Shown one piece after another: positions 7,895 through 16,205 of a stretch of 50,050 bases of DNA. A program made the position numbers and the translations under genes. The DNA comes from Hymenobacter lucidus (GTDB lineage Bacteria; Bacteroidota; Bacteroidia; Cytophagales; Hymenobacteraceae): contig NZ_JAJADR010000016.1 in NCBI RefSeq assembly GCF_020447265.1, positions 1 through 50,050 on the forward strand, given 5' to 3'. Under the pieces are notes generated by a model. That model saw nothing but the letters and a program-made list of their open reading frames with translations, ran no database searches and had not been told where the DNA came from. How positions within the stretch are numbered: the stretch's first letter is position 1; each line of letters opens with the position of its first letter.

Positions 7895-8549
7895 AGGCCC
7901 GGGCGTAGAGGCCCAGCTCGGCCGCCGACTGGGGCTGGAGCTTCTGGCGAATGTTGCGGCGGTGTGTTTCGGCCGTTTGCACCGAGAGGTGCAGGGTTTG
8001 GGCAATCTGGGGGGAGCTGTGGCCCAGGGCCAGATGGCGCAGCACTTCCCGCTCCCGGCTGGTGAGCGTGGCAAAGGTGGCGGCGTTGCGGCGCAGAAAC
8101 TCGTTTTCGTCGAGCAGACGCTGCACCCGCATGGCTAAGTGGGTTTCGGGCTGCACCGGCGAGGCTACGCAGAGCAGCAGCAGGGGCGCGCCCTGAGTAT
8201 CGTGCAGCAGCAGGCGCATGGAGGTGAAATACCAGGTCCAGGGCGTGTGGGCATTGGCGCGCACCTGCTGAAAAAACGTAGCCACCGGCCCCAACTCGTT
8301 TTGCTCAATCAGCTGCCAGATCTTGGGGGCGTACTCGGCCGCATCGGCCGGATTGAAAAACCGCGTGTGGTAGTCGGCGCCCAGGGCCCGCAGCTCTGGC
8401 ATGGTAATCTGGAGTAGCTCCAGCCCCCACGGCGACATATACTCCACGCCCTGGGTCTGAATGTTGTTGATGATAATGACGCCTGGGTACTGGGCCGCCG
8501 TAGCGGCTATTTCCGCCACTTTATGCGAAATGGCTTCTTCGTTGGACAT
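7881..8549 (-). CDS. LuxR-type transcriptional regulator with PAS-like sensor domain
   Basis: 222 residues. The C-terminal 62 residues form a LuxR/NarL DNA-binding domain: LTSREREVLRHLALGHSSPQ followed by IAQTLHLSVQTAETHRRNIR (about 161-202), with the recognition helix in the second half. The first 150 residues look like a PAS-type sensor: GVIIINNIQTQGVEYMSPWG and a strand TWYFTSMRLLLHD. There is no response-regulator receiver domain or membrane helix, so it probably senses a cytoplasmic signal. ATG 8549 (MSNEEAISHK) is preferred over the longer frame to 8663, whose extra residues look non-coding. Its 3' end overlaps the convergent gene at 7313-7894. Confidence 0.85.
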   Translation of the reverse strand: MSNEEAISHKVAEIAATAAQYPGVIIINNIQTQGVEYMSPWGLELLQITMPELRALGADYHTRFFNPADAAEYAPKIWQLIEQNELGPVATFFQQVRANAHTPWTWYFTSMRLLLHDTQGAPLLLLCVASPVQPETHLAMRVQRLLDENEFLRRNAATFATLTSREREVLRHLALGHSSPQIAQTLHLSVQTAETHRRNIRQKLQPQSAAELGLYARAFNLV

Positions 8550-8666
8550 GCAGCAGGTGGTAAATGCAGATAGGTTGGATCGGAGCGAGGAGCGGCCCGG
8601 AGGCCAACAGCTAACATAGAGAATATTCAATGACAGTTGCAATACTCCACGACCAAACAGCAAAAA

Positions 8667-8700
8667 GCCGGGACGAACTGCCCGCGCAGTTCATCCCGGC
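8667..8700 (-). terminator. Rho-independent terminator of the T9SS-domain protein gene
   Basis: Stem 8667-8681 / 8686-8700 (15 bp, one mismatch), 4-base loop. On the minus strand it is followed by a T-run (AAAAA at 8662-8666 on the plus strand). It lies 73 bases past the stop at 8773. Confidence 0.8.
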
Positions 8701-8772
8701 TTGCAAGCCGATTGATTTCAGGAATACTTACCGAGGCCAATTAGCTGCACGCATAGGTGCAGCCAACCAGCA

Positions 8773-10455
8773 TTATTCCACTACCAGCTGGGTACGGCTC
8801 AGGCCGGCTTCGAGTAGGTAAAGGCCGGGCGTGAGGCCGGCCGTGGGCACCAGTACTTCCTGGCGGCCAGCTGGAATGCTGAGCTGACGAGCAACGCGGC
8901 CTAGTCCATCCCGCAGCACCAGCGGCTGGGCAGTTGGGGTGGCCGCGGGCAGGCGCAGTGTAATCGAAGCGCCGGCGGCAGTGGGATTGGGGTACACAAC
9001 CAATGACGCGACGCCGGCCGCCTGGCGCACGCCTAGCATCAGGCCGGAGGTGCGGGTTACGAAGCCCGTGTCGTCGGTCGAGGTAGTCGACGTCAGAGTA
9101 GTAAAGTCAATGGTGGTAGTGCGTAGGTAGAGCCCGGCAATGGTAGCTTCACCGGAGCTGTTCAACGCTAGGTCCACAACGGTTTCATCACTGCCGCCCC
9201 CGGCCCGGACCGCTTGCGTCCAGGCCGAGCCCTCGACGTTAAGGCGGGCCACAAATAGGTCGTAGGAGTTGCCGCCAGCATCGGCATTGGTGAGCGACAA
9301 ACCGCCAAACGGGGCACTAGGACTGGTAAACAACCCACCAACCGTGGCCTGCCCATTAGCGCTGATGGCCACTGCCAAGGCGGCTTCGGAGCCGCTGCCA
9401 CCAGCCTGCACAGCCTGGCTCCAGATGCCAGCCGGGGTAAATCGGGCAGCAAAGACGTCGGAGGTACCGGTAGTGCCGCCGGCATTGGTCAGGGGCAACG
9501 TCCCAAAGCTGATGGTCGGGCTATTGAACGAACCCACAACGGTGGCATTGCCGGCGGCATCGAGGGCCACGCGCCGGGCTTGGTCAGACCCAGGGCCACC
9601 CATGCGGGCAACCTGGGTCCAGGTGCCCGTGCTGCCCAGACGGGCCACAAATGCATCATTGGTCAACCCCGCCGCATCTGCGTTGGTCAGCGAGAAGCTA
9701 CCCACGCTCATGCTTGGGCCCTGGAAAGAACCTACTACCAAAGCCGTGCCGTCGGCCGCTAGGGCTACTCCTTCACCCCGGTCGTCGCCACTGCTGCCCG
9801 CGCGGACCGCCTGCGTCCAGGTACCGGCGCTGCTTAAGCGAGCCACAAAAACATCGGCTGTGCTACCGGTCGGATTGGTATTGGACAGGGTCGTGGAGCC
9901 GAAGCTGGTCGTGGGACCGTAGAAAAAGCCCGTTATGATGGCATCACCAGCGGTATTCAGGGCCAGTGCCGCCGGGTAGTTTGCAGCCAGGCTGCCGCCC
10001 TGCACGGCCCGCGTCCAGGTGCCTGTGCTGCTGAGCTGGGCCACGAAGACCTCGGCTCCGTTGGTAGTACCTGCTTTGGCCAGGCTCGTAGCGCCAAACT
10101 CGGCGGTGGCGCTATAAAAACCGCCCAGCACGGTGGCCGTACCATCGGCGGCCAGGGCCATGGCCCTGGCGTAGTCTTCGGCTGGTCCGCCGGCCCTTAC
10201 GGCTTGGGTAAAGGTGCCGCCGCTATTCAGGCGGGCGACAAACACGTCCCGGTTGCCGGCGCTGGTGAGCGTGAAGCTGCCCAGCCTGATAGTGCCGGTG
10301 AAGTCGCCGGCTACCGTGGCCCCGGAGGCGTCGGTGGCGCTGGCGTAGATGCGGGCATTACCGGTACCGGTGGCAGCGGCCACCCATTGCCAGCTTTGCG
10401 CCTGAGTTAAGCCGGGGCCCGCCAGCAGCGCGGCTAGTAGTAGAATTTTTTTCAT
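8773..10455 (-). CDS. Secreted repeat protein with type IX secretion C-terminal domain
   Basis: 560 residues. A signal peptide (MKKILLLAALLAGPGLTQAQ) is followed by at least six repeats of about 65 residues, each holding a DVFVARL-like strand, a GTWTQAVRAGG-like strand and an ALAADGTATVVGSF-like strand. These resemble SBBP beta-propeller repeats. The last 80 residues form a por/T9SS type A sorting domain: VVYPNPTAAG, then LRDGLGRVARQLSIPAGRQ and LTPGLYLLE. It should be exported through the Sec pathway and then the type IX machinery to the surface or medium. Binding partner unknown. The repeats also give long shadow frames on the other strand. ATG 10455 starts the signal peptide. Confidence 0.9.
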   Translation of the reverse strand: MKKILLLAALLAGPGLTQAQSWQWVAAATGTGNARIYASATDASGATVAGDFTGTIRLGSFTLTSAGNRDVFVARLNSGGTFTQAVRAGGPAEDYARAMALAADGTATVLGGFYSATAEFGATSLAKAGTTNGAEVFVAQLSSTGTWTRAVQGGSLAANYPAALALNTAGDAIITGFFYGPTTSFGSTTLSNTNPTGSTADVFVARLSSAGTWTQAVRAGSSGDDRGEGVALAADGTALVVGSFQGPSMSVGSFSLTNADAAGLTNDAFVARLGSTGTWTQVARMGGPGSDQARRVALDAAGNATVVGSFNSPTISFGTLPLTNAGGTTGTSDVFAARFTPAGIWSQAVQAGGSGSEAALAVAISANGQATVGGLFTSPSAPFGGLSLTNADAGGNSYDLFVARLNVEGSAWTQAVRAGGGSDETVVDLALNSSGEATIAGLYLRTTTIDFTTLTSTTSTDDTGFVTRTSGLMLGVRQAAGVASLVVYPNPTAAGASITLRLPAATPTAQPLVLRDGLGRVARQLSIPAGRQEVLVPTAGLTPGLYLLEAGLSRTQLVVE

Positions 10456-10533
10456 AGAGGTAGAATAAGAAAGAGACGTATTGGCAACAAATACGAAAGC
10501 GGCTTAGAAAGTCATACAAAACCCATTAACCCG

Positions 10534-10636
10534 TCATGTCGACTATTCTGCACTTCAAGCCTAGCGAGACATCTCACGTGCTGAGGTTGCCAAAGTAATC
10601 TGGTTACTGTTGCACGCGAGATGTCTCGCTAGGCTT
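10534..10636. repeat. Family A inverted repeat, copy 2
   Basis: Perfect 19-bp arms at 10557-10575 and 10618-10636, with the shared core GAGACATCTC/GAGATGTCTC and a loop containing GTTGCCAAAGTAAT, also seen in copy 3. CGTCATGTCGAC at the left end matches the other copies. It lies between purB and the T9SS-domain gene, both on the minus strand, 20 bases past the purB stop. Confidence 0.85.
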
Positions 10637-10655
10637 GGCAGTCTTAACAGCTTCA

Positions 10656-12020
10656 CTAGATGCCCACGTAAGTATGCGGCGTAATGGCCCGCAGCTCCGT
10701 CTTCACGGCTTCACTCACGTCCAGCGTGTCGATGAAGGATTGGATGCTGGTTTCGGAAATGGCCTCGCCGGTGCGGGTCAGAGCTTTGAGGGCGTTGTAG
10801 GGGTCGGGGTAGGCCTCGCGACGCAGCACAGTCTGGATAGCTTCGGCTACCACGGCCCAGTTGGCGTCCAAGTCGCGGTGCAGGGCCGCTTCGTCGAGGG
10901 CCAGCTTGTCGAGGCCGCGCTGCAGCGAGTTCAGCGCAATAAGCGTGTGGCCCAGCGGCACACCCAGGTTGCGCAGCACCGTGGAGTCGGTCAAGTCGCG
11001 CTGCAGGCGGCTGATAGGCAGCTTGGCGGCCAGGTGCTCCAGCAGGGCGTTGGCTACGCCCAGGTTGCCCTCGGCATTTTCAAAGTCGATGGGGTTCACC
11101 TTGTGCGGCATGGCCGACGAGCCCACTTCGCCCGGCTTGATAGTCTGGCGGAAGTAGCCCAGCGAAATGTACTGCCACACGTCGCGGGCCAGGTCGGTGA
11201 GGATGTTGTTGAGGCGCTTGAGTCCGTCGCAGGTGGCGGCCAGGTGGTCGTAGTGCTCAATCTGGGTGGTAGGCTGGCTGCGGTGCAGCCCCAGGCGGTT
11301 ATTCACAAATACGTCGGCAAACTGCTTCCAGTCGACCTGCGGGTAGGCTACCTGGTGGGCGTTGAAGTTGCCGGTAGCCCCGCCGAACTTGGCTCCAAAT
11401 GGCACCTGGGCCAGCAGCTCCACCTGGGCATCGAGGCGGGCCACAAACACCTGGATTTCCTTGCCCAGCCGCGTAGGTGAGGCCGGCTGGCCATGGGTAC
11501 GGGCTAGCATTGGAATGGCGGCCCACTCGGCGGCGCGGGCGGCCAGCTGGTTGCGCACCAGCGCGTAGGCCGGCAGCAAAGAATGCAGCAGCGCGTGCTG
11601 CAAACTCAGCGGAATAGCCGTGTTGTTGATATCCTGCGAGGTCAGGCCGAAGTGGATGAACTCCAGGTAGCCGCCCAGGCCCAGGGCCGCAAACTTGTCG
11701 CGCAGGAAGTATTCCACGGCCTTCACATCGTGGTTGGTTACTTTCTCGTGGGCTTTCACCGCCTCGGCATCGGCCAGGGTAAAGTCCTTATAGATACCGC
11801 GCAGCGCCCCGAAAACAGCCGCATCCACGTCCTGTAGCTGGGGCAGAGGCAGCTCACAGAGCGCAATGAAGTATTCGACCTCGATGAGCACCCGGTAGCG
11901 GATCAGAGCCAGCTCCGAGAAATAGGCGGCCAGCGGCAGCGTTTGGCGGCGGTAGCGGCCATCGAGGGGCGAAACGGCAGTAAGTGGGGAGAGGGCAGCG
12001 TAGTCGGCAGCAGCAGTCAT
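10656..12020 (-). CDS. purB: Adenylosuccinate lyase
   Basis: Catalyses two steps of purine synthesis: SAICAR to AICAR plus fumarate, and adenylosuccinate to AMP plus fumarate. 454 residues, the length of the E. coli-type enzyme. It starts with LSPLDGRY-like LTAVSPLDGRYRRQTLPLAA; TSQDINNTA (127-135) and ARTHGQPASPT (173-183, with the acid/base His) are in place; the fumarase-lyase signature GSSAMPHKVNPIDFENAEGN spans 300-319. It forms a cytosolic homotetramer in characterised species. It is divergent from the GT51 gene; a TACCTTTG box at 12056-12049 gives a leader of about 20 bases to ATG 12020. Confidence 0.97.
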   Translation of the reverse strand: MTAAADYAALSPLTAVSPLDGRYRRQTLPLAAYFSELALIRYRVLIEVEYFIALCELPLPQLQDVDAAVFGALRGIYKDFTLADAEAVKAHEKVTNHDVKAVEYFLRDKFAALGLGGYLEFIHFGLTSQDINNTAIPLSLQHALLHSLLPAYALVRNQLAARAAEWAAIPMLARTHGQPASPTRLGKEIQVFVARLDAQVELLAQVPFGAKFGGATGNFNAHQVAYPQVDWKQFADVFVNNRLGLHRSQPTTQIEHYDHLAATCDGLKRLNNILTDLARDVWQYISLGYFRQTIKPGEVGSSAMPHKVNPIDFENAEGNLGVANALLEHLAAKLPISRLQRDLTDSTVLRNLGVPLGHTLIALNSLQRGLDKLALDEAALHRDLDANWAVVAEAIQTVLRREAYPDPYNALKALTRTGEAISETSIQSFIDTLDVSEAVKTELRAITPHTYVGI

Positions 12021-12048
12021 GCGTAGAAGGAAGTTGGCCAGAGTGCGC

Positions 12049-12056
12049 CAAAGGTA
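12049..12056 (-). promoter_or_regulatory. -7 box (TACCTTTG) of purB
   Basis: Exact TAnnTTTG match on the minus strand, 28 bases before ATG 12020. No good -33 box is seen. It is back to back with the GT51 promoter box 44 bases away. Confidence 0.5.
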
Positions 12057-12099
12057 GCAAATGAGGCGGCGCGGCTACGGCCCGCGCAGTGCTTTTCGC

Positions 12100-12107
12100 T
12101 ACCTTTG
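12100..12107 (+). promoter_or_regulatory. -7 box (TACCTTTG) of the GT51 gene
   Basis: Exact TAnnTTTG match 38 bases before ATG 12146. It rules against the longer frame that begins at GTG 12089, since that would start upstream of the promoter. Confidence 0.5.
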
Positions 12108-12145
12108 TTACCCGAGCGGCGGCAGGTTCGGCACGAAACTGGCCT

Positions 12146-14326
12146 ATGCCTGCCGCTTCTGTTTCTTCTCTCCCCGTTCGCGTGACTTCAGCTACAAAGA
12201 AAAAAATAGGCATTGGCCTGGGCATCCTCGTGGTGCTATTGGGCGTGGCCCTAGGCGTATTTCTGCTCAAACGACAGGAACTGCTCGACTACGCGCTGCA
12301 GCAGGTAAAAGCCAAAGTAGAGCGGAAATATCCAGTTAGCCTGACGCTGGGAACCGCTCGTTTCACCGACCTCAACACCGTGCGCATCGATGGTATGAGC
12401 ATGGTGCCCACCACCGCCAGCGCCGATACGCTGCTGCGAGCCCGCCAGCTCACGGTGTCCCTGAGCGTCCGGTCATTGTTTGCCGGGCGGCCCGTCTTCA
12501 GCAACCTCGAAATCAGTGATGCCCAACTCACGGCCCGCAAAACGGCCCGTACCGACAACTTCTCCTTCCTCTACAAGAAGAAGGGTGCCAAGCCCACGGT
12601 AGCCCGCGACACGACCAAGGGCGTGAACTACGGCCTGCTAGCCAACCAACTGCTCGAAGGCGCTTTCGACAACATTCCTGAGGAAGCCGATTTCCGCAAC
12701 TTCCTCGTGACTTACAGCAGCCCCACCCACGAGGCTCGCATCACGATGCCACGCTTGGCTATTGAAGATGGCGACATCAGCGGCCAGCTTACGGCCGTCG
12801 TCGATTCGGTCGAAAACCGCGTGGGCGTGCAGGGCCACGTCGAGCCCGGCGACTATGCCCTCAATGCCGAGGTGTTTGGTCTGAACCGCCGCCCCGTAAC
12901 GCTGCCCTACGTGCTGCGCCGCTACGGTGCCCGGGTGCAGTTCGACACGCTGCGCTTCAGCCTGACCGATAAGGAGCTGGACGACGACGAACTGACGGTG
13001 CGCGGCACCGCTTCGGCCGCCAATTTCATCGTGAATCACCCGAAGCTCTCCGACCGGGACGTGCGTTTCCCGCGCGGCGGTATCGAGTTTGTAGCCCGGC
13101 TGGGGCAGGCGTTTGCCGCCCTGGAAAAAGGCACGAAAGTGACTTTGAACCGGATGGAGTTCTTCCCCGTCATCAGCATCCGCAAGCTGCCCGTAAACGA
13201 GCGAGTAGTGGGCAAAATGATCAACGGGCTGCGCAAGCGTAGTGAAACCCTGGCTGGCCTACAGGTGAAAGCCGACGTGGAATCGGCGGAAACGGCGGCC
13301 AATACGTTTTTCGCGGCCTTGCCCGAGGGTATGTTCAACACCCTGGAAGGCATGCAGGGTGAAGGCACGCTTACCTACCGCCTGCACCTGGCTCTGGACA
13401 TGAACCAGCTCGACAGCCTGCAGTTCAGCTCGGGCCTCACGCCCAAGAACTTCCGCATCAGCCGCTTCGGCCGCGAAAACCTGAACAAGCTCAACGAGGA
13501 CTTTCTCTACACGGCCTACAACGACCAGGGCGACTCCATCAAAACCTTTGCCGTGGGGCCTTCCAACCCGAAGTTCACGCCCTACAACGAGGTGTCGGAC
13601 TACCTGAAAGCTGCCATCCAGACGGCCGAAGACCCGCGCTTTATGACCCACAAGGGCTTCATGGAAAAGGCTTTTGTGAAGTCGGCCATCCAGAACATCA
13701 AGGAAAAACGGTTTGCCCGCGGCGGTAGTACCATTTCGATGCAGCTGGTGAAAAACGTGTTTCTGACCCGGCAGAAAACCGTGACCCGCAAGATTGAGGA
13801 AGCCCTCATCGTGTGGCTCATCGAGAATACCCGGCTAGTATCGAAGGAGCGGATGTTCGAGGTCTACCTGAACATCATCGAGTGGGGCCCCAAGGTGTAC
13901 GGCGTAAACGAGGCGTCCCGCTTCTACTTCGATAAGCAGCCCGCTAGTCTGAACCTGTCGGAAAGCCTGTACCTGGCCAGCATCATTCCGCGGCCCAAGC
14001 GCTACCAGGCCTCGTTCAACCAGTACGGCGAAATGCGCAGCAGTGCCCGCTACTTCCACCGCCTCATTGCCGACTTGATGGAGCGCAAGGGTATGATTTC
14101 GGAGGCCGACCGCAACAGCGTTACCTACAACCTGAGCTTCCCCGGCCGGGCGCACGGCTCCATCTTCCGCGCCGTGCGCCCCGACACCACTCGTACCACC
14201 TTCGCCGCCGACTCCACCCAGTTTGAGCCGCTCAACCTGATTGATCTGCTGGGCGGCGAAGCTCCCGACGCGGGCGTAAACACCAACGCCGTACCGCCCA
14301 CTGAAGCCACGCCGCCGAAGCAATAA
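12146..14326 (+). CDS. GT51 peptidoglycan transglycosylase with a large AsmA-like N-terminal half
   Basis: 726 residues. One membrane anchor (21-41) is followed by about 430 residues resembling the AsmA/DUF748 kind: SLTLGTARFTDLNTVRIDGM, then LRARQLTVSLSVRSLFAGRP and SNLEISDAQLTARKT. A GT51 domain follows: AEDPRFMTHKGF with catalytic Glu495, RGGSTISMQLVKN near 525-537, KIEEALIVWLIE, and NIIEWGPKVYGV. GT51 enzymes polymerise lipid II into glycan strands. No transpeptidase domain follows, so this is a monofunctional enzyme, not a bifunctional PBP. The C-terminus is a short Pro/Thr-rich tail. ATG 12146 lies behind the TACCTTTG box. A terminator follows at 14346. Confidence 0.88.
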   Translation: MPAASVSSLPVRVTSATKKKIGIGLGILVVLLGVALGVFLLKRQELLDYALQQVKAKVERKYPVSLTLGTARFTDLNTVRIDGMSMVPTTASADTLLRARQLTVSLSVRSLFAGRPVFSNLEISDAQLTARKTARTDNFSFLYKKKGAKPTVARDTTKGVNYGLLANQLLEGAFDNIPEEADFRNFLVTYSSPTHEARITMPRLAIEDGDISGQLTAVVDSVENRVGVQGHVEPGDYALNAEVFGLNRRPVTLPYVLRRYGARVQFDTLRFSLTDKELDDDELTVRGTASAANFIVNHPKLSDRDVRFPRGGIEFVARLGQAFAALEKGTKVTLNRMEFFPVISIRKLPVNERVVGKMINGLRKRSETLAGLQVKADVESAETAANTFFAALPEGMFNTLEGMQGEGTLTYRLHLALDMNQLDSLQFSSGLTPKNFRISRFGRENLNKLNEDFLYTAYNDQGDSIKTFAVGPSNPKFTPYNEVSDYLKAAIQTAEDPRFMTHKGFMEKAFVKSAIQNIKEKRFARGGSTISMQLVKNVFLTRQKTVTRKIEEALIVWLIENTRLVSKERMFEVYLNIIEWGPKVYGVNEASRFYFDKQPASLNLSESLYLASIIPRPKRYQASFNQYGEMRSSARYFHRLIADLMERKGMISEADRNSVTYNLSFPGRAHGSIFRAVRPDTTRTTFAADSTQFEPLNLIDLLGGEAPDAGVNTNAVPPTEATPPKQ

Positions 14327-14345
14327 GTAGCTACATTAAGAACAG

Positions 14346-14380
14346 AAAAGCCCCGCCGAATGTCTTTCGGCGGGGCTTTT
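14346..14380. terminator. Bidirectional terminator between GT51 and TerC genes
   Basis: Perfect 15-bp stem 14346-14360 / 14366-14380, GC-rich with AAAA and TTTT ends, loop of 5 bases. It serves the convergent genes ending at 14326 (+) and 14398 (-). Confidence 0.9.
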
Positions 14381-14397
14381 TGGTAATAGGTACGGCC

Positions 14398-15339
14398 TTA
14401 TTCAATTGGGGGCAGGGGCGGCGCATCCTTACGCGGAAAGAGCAGCGACAATACCACGGAGCCCAGCAGCAGCAAGCCCACCACGCCCAGCGAAATGCTC
14501 ATTGGCAGTACGTAGTAGTCGGCAATGAGCAGCTTGCCGCCAATGAAAACCAGAATGAGCGAAAGGCCATAGTGCAGATAGTGAAACAGCTGCATCAGGC
14601 CGGCCAGAGCGAAATACAGGGCCCGCAGCCCCAGCAGCGCAAACACGTTGGATGTATAGACGATAAACGTGTCGCGGGAAATGGCGAGAATGGCCGGAAT
14701 GGAGTCGACGGCAAAGACCACGTCGGTGGTTTCGACCATGACCAGCACCACGAAGAGGGGCGTAGCAAACAGGAGCCGCTCTTTACGCACGAAAAACTTG
14801 CCGCCTTCAAACTTGCTGGTGATGGGCAAATGGCGGCTCAGAAATTTCACCACCGGGTTGTCGTCGGGGTTAATTTCGGGCTCCCCGGCATTCAGGGCCA
14901 TCTTTATGCCGGTGTATACCAGGAAAGCGCCCAGCACGTACATCAGCACGTGAAACTTGGCTAACAGCGCCGCCCCGGCCAGGATGAAGATACCCCGCAG
15001 CACCAGCGCCCCGATAACACCCCAGAACAGAATGCGGTGCTGGTACTGCAGCGGCACCTTGAAGTAGGTGAAGATGAGCAGGAAGACAAACAGGTTGTCG
15101 ACGCTCAGTGACTTCTCAATCAGGTAGCCGGTCAGGAACTCCATGCCGGCCTGCTTGCCCATCGTACGGTACACGAGGTAGTTGAACCCCAACGACAGCG
15201 CCACCCAGAACGCACTCCAACTCAACGCTTCCCGCATACTGACCACGTGCGCTTTGCGGTTGAACACCAGCAAATCGAGCATCAGCATAGCCAATACAAA
15301 GGCGTTGAAGCCAACCCAGAACGGGAGCGTGTTTTCCAT
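14398..15339 (-). CDS. TerC/Alx family integral membrane protein
   Basis: 313 residues with about nine membrane helices. Family hallmarks are intramembrane acidic residues: EKSLSVDNLFVFLLIF (75-90, Asp81) and VETTDVVFAVDSIPAILAIS (202-221, with Glu203, Asp206 and Asp212). TerC/Alx proteins have been linked to metal export, especially manganese, and to metalation of exported proteins. No tellurite-resistance cluster (terB, terD) is nearby, so a tellurite role is not supported. It is probably the last gene of a minus-strand run: hemG-like, GT2, then this gene, 42 bases after the GT2 stop. I see no clear yybP-ykoY riboswitch in the short upstream gap. Confidence 0.92.
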   Translation of the reverse strand: MENTLPFWVGFNAFVLAMLMLDLLVFNRKAHVVSMREALSWSAFWVALSLGFNYLVYRTMGKQAGMEFLTGYLIEKSLSVDNLFVFLLIFTYFKVPLQYQHRILFWGVIGALVLRGIFILAGAALLAKFHVLMYVLGAFLVYTGIKMALNAGEPEINPDDNPVVKFLSRHLPITSKFEGGKFFVRKERLLFATPLFVVLVMVETTDVVFAVDSIPAILAISRDTFIVYTSNVFALLGLRALYFALAGLMQLFHYLHYGLSLILVFIGGKLLIADYYVLPMSISLGVVGLLLLGSVVLSLLFPRKDAPPLPPIE

Positions 15340-15381
15340 AAGCGCACCAGCGGCGGCCAGCGGTGCCGCGCTACGATGAGC

Positions 15382-16188
15382 TTACCGGGATTCGGGGGCC
15401 GGGGTTGCAGTCTGGGCCGAAACAGCCGGGCCGGCGGCGCCCACCGCAGCAGGAGCTACCCGGTCGAAGGTGCGAAACAGGCTGCTAAGCTTCATCTGCA
15501 CCACCCCGAAAAAGGCCTCCTGGAAGATGCCCTTGGTCATTTTGGAAGTGCCTCGTGTGCGGTCCGTGAAGATAATCGGCACTTCTTTGATGCGGAAGCC
15601 ATACTTATAAGCCAGCCACTTCATCTCGATCTGGAAAGCATAGCCCACAAAGCGGATCCGGTCGAGCGGAATGGTGCGCAGCACGCGGGCCGTATAGCAT
15701 TTAAAGCCGGCCGTGGCATCGGCAATGGGCATGCCGGTAATCATGCGCACGTAGGCCGAGGCAAACCACGACATCAGCACCCGGTCCATGGGCCAGTTCA
15801 CCACGTTCACGCCCTGAATGTAGCGCGAGCCAATGGCCAGGTCGTAGCCCTCCACGGCGCAGGCATCGTAGAGGCGCAGCAGGTCGTCGGGGTTGTGGGA
15901 GAAGTCAGCGTCCATCTCAAACACGTACTCGTAGCCCCGCGCCAGGGCCCACCGGAAGCCGTGGATGTAGGCCGTGCCCAAGCCCAGCTTGCCGCTGCGC
16001 TCTTCCAGAAACAGCCGGTCGGGAAACTCCTGCTGGAGCGTCCGGACGATGCCGGCCGTGCCGTCGGGCGAGCCGTCGTCGATAATGAGCACGTCGAAGC
16101 CTCTGGGCAGCGAAAACACCTTGCGGATGATCAGCTCCGCATTTTCGCGCTCATTGTAGGTTGGTATCAGGACGAGCCCCTTATTCAT
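15382..16188 (-). CDS. GT2 glycosyltransferase, polyprenol monophosphomannose synthase type
   Basis: 268 residues. Predicted to transfer mannose (or another hexose) from GDP-sugar to polyprenyl phosphate. It opens with KGLVLIPTYNERENAELIIR; DDGSPDG (37-43) and DADFSH (93-98) are the nucleotide and metal sites; GSRYIQGVNVVNWP and DATAGFKCYT match the catalytic core of DPM1-like enzymes. No C-terminal membrane helices are present, so it is the soluble, Dpm1-like form that needs a membrane partner or binds peripherally. The tail after about 245 is Ala/Pro-rich and disordered. ATG 16188 (MNKGLVLIPT) is chosen because the longer frame enters the hemG-like gene. Confidence 0.92.
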   Translation of the reverse strand: MNKGLVLIPTYNERENAELIIRKVFSLPRGFDVLIIDDGSPDGTAGIVRTLQQEFPDRLFLEERSGKLGLGTAYIHGFRWALARGYEYVFEMDADFSHNPDDLLRLYDACAVEGYDLAIGSRYIQGVNVVNWPMDRVLMSWFASAYVRMITGMPIADATAGFKCYTARVLRTIPLDRIRFVGYAFQIEMKWLAYKYGFRIKEVPIIFTDRTRGTSKMTKGIFQEAFFGVVQMKLSSLFRTFDRVAPAAVGAAGPAVSAQTATPAPESR

Positions 16189-16205
16189 TGGCCAAAGATA
16201 AAGAT

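Noticed and set aside
8773..10455. Internal repeats as a recombination cassette
   Set aside because: The repeats are well diverged at DNA level and are simply the structural units of the protein.
14398..15339. Tellurite resistance locus
   Set aside because: TerC alone, without terB, terD or terZ neighbours, does not support that; a metal-transport role is more likely.
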